From a virus: a stretch of 64,000 bases of DNA. The stretch is taken from positions 1-64,000 of the IMG/VR virus record IMGVR_UViG_3300003890_000014; one strand, given 5' to 3'. Shown piece after piece: positions 31,966 to 40,808 of the stretch; the stretch's first letter is position 1, and the number at the start of each line of letters is the position of its first letter. The notes beneath the pieces are model-generated. The model saw only the letters and a list, made by a program, of their open reading frames with translations. It was not told the origin of the DNA and ran no database searches. Position numbers and translations under genes: made by a program.

Positions 31966-34344
31966 TTATTTTGCTTCTGCAAAGTTGTCCGCAATGACAG
32001 GCTCTGCCAGGATTGGAATATCAATTTGCTTAGTAATTGAATTATTCTCCATTGCATCTTTTAGCAGCTCTGCTGCCATATTAGCATGTTCGTCACGTAT
32101 AATGCAAGTAATTTCGTCGTGAACTTGTAAAGAAATCCAACCATCGATTTTATGAGCTTTGAGACTCTTTGCGAGTTTAATCATAGCCGCATTACATACG
32201 TGTGCAGCAGTGGCTTGGATTGGAAAGTTTTTAGAATTGTTTAATCCATTACGAAATTTATAGTACATGAGTTCACCGAATTCGTCTCCGTACTTTTGTT
32301 TCATTTTGTGTTTATTATAAATATTTGGACCATATCTTTTATAAAGATCAGCAGTCTCATTGAGATGTCGAACCCTTCCGAATTGAGTCCTAACTGTGCC
32401 ATAAGTACGAGCTTGAAACTCTTGATTTGACATATACTCTCTTAGCATTGGGTAAGCGTCAAGATAATTGTCAATAATCTGTTTTGCTTCCATAGGATCA
32501 ACTTTCATTATACCAGCAATACGGTATTCATTCGCACCATATGGAACGGCCAAAGTGAAAGTTTTTGAGAGTTGTCGTTTATCAGGTTCTACCTTTTTAA
32601 GATAATTTTCGTCACTTTCCCTAGCGGAAACGTCGGTTAATCCGAACACGTCAATTGCAATTTGAGAGTAAAGATCTAAACCTTCTCTCCATACTGTTTT
32701 AAGACCTTCGTCCCCCGATACCCAACTAAAAATTCTAGGTTCAAGAGATGAAAAATCTGCGTTTACTACTTTGTATCCAGGAGGGGCAATAAATCCAGTT
32801 TTAATTCTCTTATCGTCTCTGGGAAGGGTTTGTAAGTTGAGTCCTCCAGCACAAGAAAACCTACCAGAAGTAGTTCCAAACTGAAGCATAGAAGGGTAAA
32901 GCCAACCGTTAATATTAGTTTCGATAATGGGTTTAATATATGTATTTAATAGCTTCTCTTCTTTTTTTAATTTCACAAAATCCGCCATAAACGGAAGATG
33001 CATATACTCCTCAAGTGACTCTTTATCCACTTGTGGTTTGTTAGTTTTTTTGGAGTATTTTTTTGGTTTCTCGCCATACTTCTGAAAAAGAAGCCAAGCA
33101 AGATCGTCATTTGACGCTAAATTAAAAATTTCAGGAAGATCTGGGTGAGATTCGACAAAAATAGAACGCTTTATGTCATAGATAACGCTTTTAGGCAAAA
33201 CTGGGCCAGTATCTGCTGGATCGGGAATCATCTCAATGACCTCAATTTTAGATATTTGCCCGTCTTGTTCTACTTCTTTTTCGACCTTAACTTCTATGAG
33301 TTTAGGACTATGAAGAAGCCATTCTATAGCTGGATGGCCTGGATATGCGGAAATTAAAGGTTGCAGTGCACTTTTAGCCAGTGTGGGCTTGCCCGTCCGT
33401 TTATTTGAAGGAATCGGGATTTCATAATAACGCAACACTCTTTCAGCAAATTTTCCAGTCCTGGTTTCTTTAATCTTTTCGTCTAGAATCTGCCTTACAT
33501 AAGGCTCGATATCTTTTCGGATTTTATCAAAGATAGATCCAGTTAATTCGATTATACCACGTTCTACATCTTTCTCAAGTTTTTTAAAATATTCTAAGTC
33601 GATGAAAATCCCCCCTGATTTCATGGGGATAGTACAGTTCTTATACAGAGGCATTACCTCTTCTTCATAGAAAAATTTATCTAATCGTTCTTTGACGAGA
33701 CGATCTTGTAAATACTCATATAATCGAAGGGTTAGGTCCACGTCAGCGCAAGCATATTTTCCGATTATTTCTACGTTGCCCTTATAAATATCCTTTTGAG
33801 TCTTCGTAAACTTGCCGCCATTGCGTTTTACAGATTCCCCAAGCTCTAGTTGTTCTTGGTTTGCTACTTCCTCTTCAGGGATGCCTAAATGGGCTTTATA
33901 GAGGATTGCGATGTCTTTTAAACCAAAAGGTTGTTCCTCATCCACAGTATGCTTCATGAGGATGGTATCAGCGTATAAAGCAGGTGTTAAATCAATCCCG
34001 TAACGGTTTTTGATAACTGTAATATCGAACACGCCATTATGCATTATAAGTTTCTTATTGAGCAAGAATGAGCAAAGCTCTTCGACAAAAGTTTGCTCAA
34101 CTTCTTTTGGCATATAGCTTACAAGAGTCTCGTTCTTCCATACTCTGAAAGGAATATAAACCCCTTCGTCTACAAAGGAAGTAACGGCAATACCGATAAC
34201 CTCTGCGGTTTTTTCTACCGCACTATTAGTTTCGATATCGAATGATACGTAGTCGTGCCCAGCTTCTTCTAAAAAATCAAGAACCCGATTGAGGCTCTCG
34301 TTTAAATCGGCTGAAGGGACTATCAGTTGGTACTTCTTGTCCAT
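31966..34344 (-). CDS. DNA polymerase, family A, with 3'-5' exonuclease (792 aa)
   Basis: Exonuclease domain starts VSFDIETNSAVEKT, with HNGVFDITVI and YACADVDLTL. Polymerase motif A VNADFSSLEPRIFSW, O helix RQLSKTFTLAVPYGAN, motif C SLQVHDEI. The residue equivalent to E. coli Phe762/T7 Tyr526 is Leu. No 5'-3' nuclease domain. Its start lies 68 bases inside the primase-helicase gene. Confidence 0.9.
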   Translation of the reverse strand: MDKKYQLIVPSADLNESLNRVLDFLEEAGHDYVSFDIETNSAVEKTAEVIGIAVTSFVDEGVYIPFRVWKNETLVSYMPKEVEQTFVEELCSFLLNKKLIMHNGVFDITVIKNRYGIDLTPALYADTILMKHTVDEEQPFGLKDIAILYKAHLGIPEEEVANQEQLELGESVKRNGGKFTKTQKDIYKGNVEIIGKYACADVDLTLRLYEYLQDRLVKERLDKFFYEEEVMPLYKNCTIPMKSGGIFIDLEYFKKLEKDVERGIIELTGSIFDKIRKDIEPYVRQILDEKIKETRTGKFAERVLRYYEIPIPSNKRTGKPTLAKSALQPLISAYPGHPAIEWLLHSPKLIEVKVEKEVEQDGQISKIEVIEMIPDPADTGPVLPKSVIYDIKRSIFVESHPDLPEIFNLASNDDLAWLLFQKYGEKPKKYSKKTNKPQVDKESLEEYMHLPFMADFVKLKKEEKLLNTYIKPIIETNINGWLYPSMLQFGTTSGRFSCAGGLNLQTLPRDDKRIKTGFIAPPGYKVVNADFSSLEPRIFSWVSGDEGLKTVWREGLDLYSQIAIDVFGLTDVSARESDENYLKKVEPDKRQLSKTFTLAVPYGANEYRIAGIMKVDPMEAKQIIDNYLDAYPMLREYMSNQEFQARTYGTVRTQFGRVRHLNETADLYKRYGPNIYNKHKMKQKYGDEFGELMYYKFRNGLNNSKNFPIQATAAHVCNAAMIKLAKSLKAHKIDGWISLQVHDEITCIIRDEHANMAAELLKDAMENNSITKQIDIPILAEPVIADNFAEAK

Positions 34345-36400
34345 TATTCTCTTTCTGCTTTTTTACCTTTTGTAAACTTTCACTTAACCGTTGAGTAGAA
34401 GGTTGGGGAGTATCTTCTTGACGATCTCGATAAGCTTCATCAATAAAAGGATCAAAAGTAACATCAAGATTAGCTTGTTGACACTGATTTCTATAGGTTT
34501 CAAATTCACTACGAGTTACTTCTCTAATAGCGCCTTTGCGCCCATCCCATTTAAATACCATCTCTCCGAGAGGTCCAGAACGATTTTTACCAATATACAC
34601 ATTCATAAAAGCGTCATCACCTTGAAGTCCAGATCCGAACGGTCTCCATACGTTAATAACCGCCGTAGCGCCTTCTTCCCATGCTCCTGAGTCTTTAGAT
34701 ACTCGACTCGTTCGTAGAGGATCAGTATGATCTCCATTCTCACGAGATACTTGAGATAGAAACATAATGTGAGTCTTAGTACGTTTTGAAACATCGTTTG
34801 CAAGTAATGCATTATGCGTTGAGTTTGCATATTGATTATCAAACTCTCCAGGGATTCGACCCGCATAATCAACAAAAATCATACGAATATCAATCCCCTT
34901 AGCTTTAGCATTATTTACAGTCGTCTCAATAACCGGAAGACTTGCGGAAGATACGAAACTAAAGAGGGTAAAAGGGTATTGATCATGCACGGCTTGAATA
35001 ACCTCTTCAATGATAGTGGTATTTTTAGTATGGATATTAAAAGCAGCTTCAATTTGAGAAGGGGAATAGTGAGTACATTTTGAACCCAATTTCTCCATCA
35101 CACTGGGAAGAGACATATCAAGAGAGAAAAAAGCGTGGTGCATTTTTTGGGCGTTCAAAGTTTCCATGATATGAACTACCATAGAGGTTTTACCTGATCC
35201 ATTTGCTCCATTAATGATTGAGAAATTTTCGGGACGAAGACGAACTCTTTCATCGATCCAAGTAAGACCTGTTTTTGGATATTCTTGTAGAGCCTCTTCA
35301 CCGTACTTGATATATTGATTGGTGATATCTCTAATAGTGAGAAGATCCTTATTATTAAGACGATTCTCTTTGCAGCATGGGCCATATCCAATATCGCATT
35401 TATTTTGAAGAAATCTATCAGTCTCACAACTAAAAGTTCCACCTTTCCATTTGGTAGAATATACTTCTGAGATTTCTCGTTCCAACTCAGCTTTATCAAT
35501 CTCTTTAGCATCTGGGTATCTAGCTGCTCGTTTAGTAAGAGCTTTCTCTATAAGGAGAGTAGCGTGCTCTCGACTGAAATCTCGGCCTCGATAATGAGCA
35601 GCAAGTCTTAGTACTGAATTATGTCGTTCGCCTGGAGTAAAGTAACCTTGCTCCAAAGCGTAAAAACATCTACGCATGTTCGGAGGACAATCTGAGAAAT
35701 CAATCTCATTTTGAACATTAGGATCTTTTTTGATCTCTACGACATTATTCTCAATTGACGCCACAGCTAGTAGATACTTAGTCTTCAAACTAGTAGCATC
35801 TACTGGTACAGTGTCAAATTGCTCAAATCGAGGGTTTTTAGCAAGAGTTCTAATATCAAGTTCGGACAAATTCGTAAGCTCTTCAATAGCTAAGGGGATC
35901 TTAAAAAGTTCAGAATCTTGATGCTTTGTATTCTCGATTCTAAAAATTCGAGTCACGTTATAGACTGAAGTATCAAATACATCGTTAGGCACTCCGCAAT
36001 CCTTTGCGAAATTATAACATATAGCCTGAACTTCTTTTGGAGTAAACTTATTAGTAGTTCTTAAAAGAATGTGAATTCCCTTATTACCGCTAAAGTAGAC
36101 TTCTGTTGCGTCTAAGTATCCCAAAGCTTCAAGAGCAGTACAAATCTGTTTTGCAGAAATCCTAGCTCGTTCGAAGTTCACTTTACAATCTAGATCAAAG
36201 AATGGAGTGTTAGTCCACGCTTGACCAGTATACCCTTTGATACTGTGATTATTTTTATCCCAGTATTTTTGAGCATCCTCGCCATAAGTGTAAACTGATC
36301 TATACCAATCGATGTTTCTGTCGGTAATGATCGCTTCAACCTTATCAGGATGGACCAATATCCCACGGTCAGAGACCGTCTTAGTGACTCGTACTAGCAT
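34277..36400 (-). CDS. AEP primase - DnaB-type helicase fusion (707 aa)
   Basis: N-terminal archaeo-eukaryotic primase fold: FFDLDCK (catalytic DxD), YFSGNKGIHILLRT (sGxKGxH), and YNVTRIFRIEN. Then a cysteine-containing linker (CDIGYGPCCKENRL, after residue 340) and a RecA-fold helicase: INGANGSGKTSMVVHI (Walker A), IRMIFVDYAGR (Walker B), THIMFLSQVSREN. It makes primers and unwinds the fork. Phage T7 gp4 has the same job with an unrelated primase. Confidence 0.8.
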   Translation of the reverse strand: MLVRVTKTVSDRGILVHPDKVEAIITDRNIDWYRSVYTYGEDAQKYWDKNNHSIKGYTGQAWTNTPFFDLDCKVNFERARISAKQICTALEALGYLDATEVYFSGNKGIHILLRTTNKFTPKEVQAICYNFAKDCGVPNDVFDTSVYNVTRIFRIENTKHQDSELFKIPLAIEELTNLSELDIRTLAKNPRFEQFDTVPVDATSLKTKYLLAVASIENNVVEIKKDPNVQNEIDFSDCPPNMRRCFYALEQGYFTPGERHNSVLRLAAHYRGRDFSREHATLLIEKALTKRAARYPDAKEIDKAELEREISEVYSTKWKGGTFSCETDRFLQNKCDIGYGPCCKENRLNNKDLLTIRDITNQYIKYGEEALQEYPKTGLTWIDERVRLRPENFSIINGANGSGKTSMVVHIMETLNAQKMHHAFFSLDMSLPSVMEKLGSKCTHYSPSQIEAAFNIHTKNTTIIEEVIQAVHDQYPFTLFSFVSSASLPVIETTVNNAKAKGIDIRMIFVDYAGRIPGEFDNQYANSTHNALLANDVSKRTKTHIMFLSQVSRENGDHTDPLRTSRVSKDSGAWEEGATAVINVWRPFGSGLQGDDAFMNVYIGKNRSGPLGEMVFKWDGRKGAIREVTRSEFETYRNQCQQANLDVTFDPFIDEAYRDRQEDTPQPSTQRLSESLQKVKKQKENNGQEVPTDSPFSRFKREPQSGS

Positions 36401-36418
36401 GGGGTTTTCTAACTGATT

Positions 36419-36802
36419 TTAGTTCTTAAGCAAAAGATGGCCGATAACGAAATCTTTATCATTTTCATTTGTTTGAAAAGATACAAGAAGAGTATCGCCA
36501 GATCTTAGAGTTAAGCTCTCTGTTTCTTTTGGAAGATATATTTTACAGTTAAGCTTGATTTCAGATCCTTTAAGATCTTGTTTGATTACGTTCGCAAGCT
36601 CGTCGTTAACAGACTTAGGAACAGTCAAAGATCCAATTCGAGAAAATGGGAATTTCTTTTCCCCATTCGAATAACCTTCTGAACGACTGCTACCACCTGA
36701 ACGACCAGAAAAACGACTACCTCCAGAATTACCTGAAGATTGCTGCATTTGACCGCCACCTGAACTGAATCGTGAATTACGTTTAAAACCTGACATTTTC
36801 AT
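36419..36802 (-). CDS. Gly/Ser/Arg-rich protein, perhaps ssDNA-binding (127 aa)
   Basis: The first 55 residues are low-complexity Gly/Ser/Arg/Gln, like a flexible nucleic-acid binding tail; the rest is a small beta-rich domain (KLNCKIYLPKETESLTLR). Between primase-helicase and annealing protein, an SSB-like role is possible, but no OB-fold signature is certain. Confidence 0.4.
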   Translation of the reverse strand: MKMSGFKRNSRFSSGGGQMQQSSGNSGGSRFSGRSGGSSRSEGYSNGEKKFPFSRIGSLTVPKSVNDELANVIKQDLKGSEIKLNCKIYLPKETESLTLRSGDTLLVSFQTNENDKDFVIGHLLLKN

Positions 36803-36822
36803 TTTCTCCTAATTATTATTGT

Positions 36823-37308
36823 TTAACTTTCATTCTTCTTAAACTTACTCATGTTAAAGCGAGAGGTTGTTTTTAACTTAGCTGGGGCATCTGGTTGCCC
36901 TTCGGCACCAGCTACGTCAGCCTCGGTCGTTTTAGTGAGTAACTCTTCTTTGTTCTGCTTGAAGCGACTCATCTCGTCAGCAGAAGCAATCGATTTCTCG
37001 ATTTTAAAACCTAAAATTGCAAGGGCACGGCCAATAGCTACCGTTTCAGTGTATTCTAATACTTTTTCACCAAGAAGTTCGCTTGGGAGAAAGGCGTGTC
37101 CAGTAGCAGAAGCAAGTCCTGTGAGTCCATATTCTTGTCCGTCATTAGGATCTTTACAAATTACTGCTCTAACCAAAAGTCCATCCTGGTTAGATTCTAC
37201 AAAAGTATTAATCCTACCATTTGGATATTTACTCCAAAATTCATTAAGACGTTCGTTAACTTTGACATAGGAGTTTTCATTAAACTCTGAATCTTTAAAC
37301 TTATTCAT
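36823..37308 (-). CDS. probable single-strand annealing / ssDNA-binding protein (161 aa)
   Basis: YVKVNERLNEFWSKYPNGRI, then a beta region, GLASATG, and VLEYTETVAIGRALAILGF followed by SIASADEM. The E-T-(S/A)-(V/A)-GRALA-LG block is typical of phage Erf/Rad52-like annealing proteins. Acidic or flexible C-terminal tail. Family call by eye. Confidence 0.5.
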   Translation of the reverse strand: MNKFKDSEFNENSYVKVNERLNEFWSKYPNGRINTFVESNQDGLLVRAVICKDPNDGQEYGLTGLASATGHAFLPSELLGEKVLEYTETVAIGRALAILGFKIEKSIASADEMSRFKQNKEELLTKTTEADVAGAEGQPDAPAKLKTTSRFNMSKFKKNES

Positions 37309-37714
37309 TTAAAAACCTCTTTAAATATTTAGTTGCATTTTTTAGTGATTTCATATTTTCTTTTAGATATCCAATCCCGTTATTACAGTTATTACAGAGT
37401 AATCCTCTAATTTTTCCAGTTTTATGACAATGATCGACTACCAATATCTTAGTCAATGCTTCTTCTGACTTCTCACAAATTAAACACTTATAATTTTGTT
37501 TAATCGCCATCTTCTCTCTTTGTTTCCATGTACACCCATAAAATCTTTTAAGAGCATAATTTCTAAGCCTATTAGGATTAGCTTTTCGCCACTGAGTCCC
37601 GTAAGCATATGCACACTGTTTACACCAGATAGCGTATCCATCTGGATCAGCTTTTCTTTTAAAGAAAGAGCTAACTTTTTTTCTTTTACGACATTTAGAA
37701 CAAACTTTAGTCAT
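37301..37714 (-). CDS. endonuclease VII-like HNH nuclease (137 aa)
   Basis: N-terminal zinc pair CSKCRKRK with CKQC; core CLICEKS, then ILVVDHCHKTGKIRGLLCNN and CNNGIGYLKEN, the EndoVII (T4 gp49) pattern. Either a junction resolvase or, as with many free-standing copies, a homing endonuclease; the tight overlap with neighbours and its similarity in layout to the two other HNH genes favour homing. Confidence 0.75.
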   Translation of the reverse strand: MTKVCSKCRKRKKVSSFFKRKADPDGYAIWCKQCAYAYGTQWRKANPNRLRNYALKRFYGCTWKQREKMAIKQNYKCLICEKSEEALTKILVVDHCHKTGKIRGLLCNNCNNGIGYLKENMKSLKNATKYLKRFLNE

Positions 37715-38827
37715 TTATTCTCCAATCTTTACTTTATCAGATTCAACAAGTGTTGTCAATGAATTTTTCTCTTCGAGATGAGAGATTTCAGAAGCTTGTT
37801 TTCTTTTCCAACACATATCGTAAAACTCGCAAGGTCTATTATAAAGATTACAGTTACTTGGGTTCTTATAATTAATGTTATTTTTAATTGCGGTTGCAAT
37901 GTTCATATAATCGTCTAGAACTTCTTCAAGTTCTTCAGTTTGATACTCTTTGCAGATAAATTGTACTCCGGCATCGAAGTCTTTAAGAGTACATTTACCT
38001 TTGCCGCAAGCAACACATTTTATTGATCGTCCTTCTTTTGGAGCACCACATTGATCGCATCGGTACTTAACTTGCATTTTCTTCAATAGAACAATATATC
38101 CAGCTCTATTAGTCCCTACTTCTTGCCCTAATGAGGCTACATAAGTTCTAAGCTGCTCTGAGCTAATCAAGGAGTGATCAGTATAAGGAGCGCCAGAGGT
38201 CTTTAAGTCTATTATAATAGGCGCTGTGTAGTCTTCGTGAGTAACTACATAATCCACAAATCCAGTAATTTTATCACCTTCGTTATTAGTAATCGTAATG
38301 TCTTTTTGAATGAGCGGAACACCATCTTTTGATACGATTTTAAGCTTAGGTAAAAGCTTTTCATAAAAAGCCCTAATCATATACATTCCTCGAATTTGAC
38401 AGCAAAGCCACATAATCCGATTATAGAAGATATGATCTTTAGGTCGAAGATCTTCTCGTTTATTTTTTTCAGCGATCTCATCAAAAAGTTCTGACCAATG
38501 AAGCATGAAATCTAGTTCAAGTTCTTTAACCCAACTTTCAATTAATGGAAGATCTTCTTCTGCGATAATACTATTATCAAAGTCGGATACCATATAAGAC
38601 ACGTCAGTATCAAATATCGCTTTCCAGTCTGATTCAAACTTAGCGTGAGCTTCATCCAGAGATTTACCTAAGAATAAAAGGGTAATAGCATCTTCAAGAG
38701 CTTTACCGAAAGCAAATGCGGAAGGATTTTGTTTAACTTTATATTTCCTAGAATTGTAATATTTAGTAGGACAAGTCTTAAAATTAGAAGCTGCTGAATA
38801 ACTGATTTGAAAATTCTTTTTACTCAT
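37715..38827 (-). CDS. RecB/Cas4-type PD-(D/E)xK nuclease (370 aa)
   Basis: ISYSAASNFKTCPTKYYNSR is the usual N-terminal motif; ITGFVDYVVTHEDYTAPIII then DLKTSGAP give the catalytic D...DxK. A CxxC...CxxC zinc set (CDQCGAPKEG, CVACGKGKC) and C-terminal Cys (CNLYNRPCEFYDMCWK) suggest an iron-sulfur or zinc site as in AddB/Cas4. Start moved from a TTG at 38851 to the ATG at 38827 after GGGAA. Confidence 0.7.
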   Translation of the reverse strand: MSKKNFQISYSAASNFKTCPTKYYNSRKYKVKQNPSAFAFGKALEDAITLLFLGKSLDEAHAKFESDWKAIFDTDVSYMVSDFDNSIIAEEDLPLIESWVKELELDFMLHWSELFDEIAEKNKREDLRPKDHIFYNRIMWLCCQIRGMYMIRAFYEKLLPKLKIVSKDGVPLIQKDITITNNEGDKITGFVDYVVTHEDYTAPIIIDLKTSGAPYTDHSLISSEQLRTYVASLGQEVGTNRAGYIVLLKKMQVKYRCDQCGAPKEGRSIKCVACGKGKCTLKDFDAGVQFICKEYQTEELEEVLDDYMNIATAIKNNINYKNPSNCNLYNRPCEFYDMCWKRKQASEISHLEEKNSLTTLVESDKVKIGE

Positions 38828-38881
38828 TTTCAGGTTCCCATATAATGGCAAATTACTTTAATCATTTCACTTCGTTGCATA

Positions 38882-40537
38882 TCAACCCAATCCCATCATT
38901 GCAGCTAAGGGGTTTGGTTGTCCATCTTTCGATTCAAGATCACTAACTACAGCGCCGCCAGTAGTGAGAAGTAGTCCGGCAATAGAAACTGCGTTCTCAA
39001 GGGCAGATTTAGTTACCTTAAGAGGGTCAACAATACCTTTCTCAAGAAGAACTACATATTCCTTCTCAGCCGCATCATAACCTTGACCTTTGGGCATATG
39101 ACTTAAAATTACGTCTGGATTTTCACCTACGTTTGCAATGATCTGTTTAATAGGCGCAGATAGAGCTTCTTTCATAATGTTCTCAGCCAACGTGCTTGAT
39201 CCTATTGCTTGAGAAATCAAATAAAGAGCATATCCACCGCCTGGTAAAATACCTTCAGCCATAGCTACTCGGCCTGCACAAAGGGCATCTTCAATTCGGT
39301 CGTAGCGTTCTTTCATTTCAAGTTCTGATTCTCCGCCCACTTTAATAACAGCGATACCACCTGTAAGTTTGCCAATTCTACGTCTAAGATTTTCTTGATC
39401 TAATTCAGGAAGATTAAGAGTTTCAAGTTGTTTTTTAAGATCATCAACTCGTTTTAGAATTTCTTCTTCAGAACCATGACCACCAAAAAATACAGTGTCT
39501 TCGGCTCCAATTTCAATTCGATCTGCCCAACCTACATGCTCTTCTTTAATATCTTTAAGATCAATAATTCCACGAGCAGTGACTTTGCCTCCAAGAAGAG
39601 AAGCCATATCTTCGAGCATTTGAGTTCTAGCATTTGGTGAGCCATCAAAAGGAGCTTTAATAGCTGCTAAAGGGAGTTTGCCTTGAACTCTAGCTTGAAC
39701 AATTTGATTTTTAACATCATCAGAAAATTCATAAGCTACAATACAAAGAGGGAAAGGATTAGCAAATCCACCATCTTGAGAAACGCCCCATACAATCTTA
39801 AGAAGCTCAGTTACATCTAGTACTTCTTTGATCTCTCCGGCATATAAAACTACGGCAGCATTATCGAGTTCGCAAATATTACGAACTTTGTCATTAACCA
39901 TTAGATAACCCAGACCGCCGAAACGTCTCCAGCCTTGGGCATATTTAGTCCCTTCAACTACCTGAAGGGAAGTATCCTTTGTATATCCTTCTTCAAGAGT
40001 GACATGCCCATCTTCACCTACTGCTTTAAGAGCCTCGTAAACGATCTGAGCAACGTCTTCGTCACCATTAGCAGAAATCTTAGCTACTTCTCGGACTTCT
40101 TCAAATCCAATAGGAATAGCAACTTCGGTTAGCTTTTCAATGATTTTAGTTTTAAGTTCTTTAATTTGATTATAAAGTTGAATACCATTCAAACCTTGTT
40201 TAATGTGTTTATATCCAGCTTTATATATAGCCTCGGCAAGTACTACCGCAGTAGTTGTACCATCGCCTGTTTGATTTACGGTATTTTGAGCTACTTGAAT
40301 AATAGCTTGAGCGATTGTGTTTTTAGCGGGGTTCCTAAACGAGATACTCTGTGCAACTGATACCCCATCTTTTGTAATGATAGGCCAACGTGGTGAACCA
40401 TCAGGATTTGAACCTTGTTGTTGAAGGATAATAGGATTACCGCCTGGGCCTAGCGTCTGTTTTACTAACGCCGCCATCTCAGTAATAGTCTCTAAAGCAA
40501 TCAGTTTAGTCTGATCAGAATTATACAGCTTCTTCAT
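38882..40537 (-). CDS. GroEL-like chaperonin (551 aa)
   Basis: Group I chaperonin: KQTLGPGGNPIILQ, ITKDGVSVAQSI (ATPase Asp52 position), NQTGDGTTTAVVLAEA, KISANGDED, GGIAVIKVGGESELEMKER, IEDALCAGRVAMAEG (Asp398 position), GILPGGGYAL. Length matches E. coli GroEL (548), without the GGM tail. Apical domain present. No GroES gene is visible in the window. Start chosen at MKKLYNSDQ after GAGGAG, within the upstream gene. Confidence 0.9.
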   Translation of the reverse strand: MKKLYNSDQTKLIALETITEMAALVKQTLGPGGNPIILQQQGSNPDGSPRWPIITKDGVSVAQSISFRNPAKNTIAQAIIQVAQNTVNQTGDGTTTAVVLAEAIYKAGYKHIKQGLNGIQLYNQIKELKTKIIEKLTEVAIPIGFEEVREVAKISANGDEDVAQIVYEALKAVGEDGHVTLEEGYTKDTSLQVVEGTKYAQGWRRFGGLGYLMVNDKVRNICELDNAAVVLYAGEIKEVLDVTELLKIVWGVSQDGGFANPFPLCIVAYEFSDDVKNQIVQARVQGKLPLAAIKAPFDGSPNARTQMLEDMASLLGGKVTARGIIDLKDIKEEHVGWADRIEIGAEDTVFFGGHGSEEEILKRVDDLKKQLETLNLPELDQENLRRRIGKLTGGIAVIKVGGESELEMKERYDRIEDALCAGRVAMAEGILPGGGYALYLISQAIGSSTLAENIMKEALSAPIKQIIANVGENPDVILSHMPKGQGYDAAEKEYVVLLEKGIVDPLKVTKSALENAVSIAGLLLTTGGAVVSDLESKDGQPNPLAAMMGLG

Positions 40538-40730
40538 TTGAAGGGATCTCCTCACTTCTGGCAACCATGCGTTCTGCACTACGCTGCGTTTCTGCGTCAG
40601 CAATAATGGATAAGATCAGATTTTCTAAATCTTCAGGCATTCCCTTTCGGATTTGCGCAATCTTATTATCGTTTAACCAACCATGAAGAAACTCAAGGGT
40701 CTTGATTTTTAATCCATTCATATTGTCCAT
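40521..40730 (-). CDS. hypothetical protein upstream of GroEL (69 aa)
   Basis: Helical, charged, ends ERMVARSEEIPSNEEAV; overlaps GroEL by 17 bases. It lacks the GroES mobile loop and fold pattern. GGAAGG precedes the ATG by about 10 bases. Confidence 0.5.
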   Translation of the reverse strand: MDNMNGLKIKTLEFLHGWLNDNKIAQIRKGMPEDLENLILSIIADAETQRSAERMVARSEEIPSNEEAV

Positions 40731-40757
40731 ACTACTAAATCCTTCCTACATTGTCAA
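40729..40757 (-). promoter_or_regulatory. leftward promoter candidate of the GroEL operon
   Basis: TTGACA, 17 bases, TAGTAT on the minus strand. The -10 overlaps the annotated ATG at 40730, so the transcript would start inside the ORF near the second in-frame ATG at 40721, or another promoter serves the 40730 start. Confidence 0.35.
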
Positions 40758-40771
40758 GAGTAAAATAATAT

Positions 40772-40800
40772 TTGACTTGTGTAGTTGAAACTGTTATCTT
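40772..40800 (+). promoter_or_regulatory. rightward promoter of the SF2 helicase
   Basis: TTGACT, 17 bases, TATCTT. It overlaps the TTG at 40785 that would otherwise be the start, so translation more likely begins at ATG 40809, nine bases after the -10. Confidence 0.5.
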
Positions 40801-40808
40801 TAACAGAC

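Noticed and set aside
36851-37270. Rightward 139-aa frame
   Set aside because: Complement of the probable annealing protein gene, which has the better family match and operon position.
40521-40730. GroES co-chaperonin
   Set aside because: Too short at 69 aa, helical, and lacks the mobile-loop motif.
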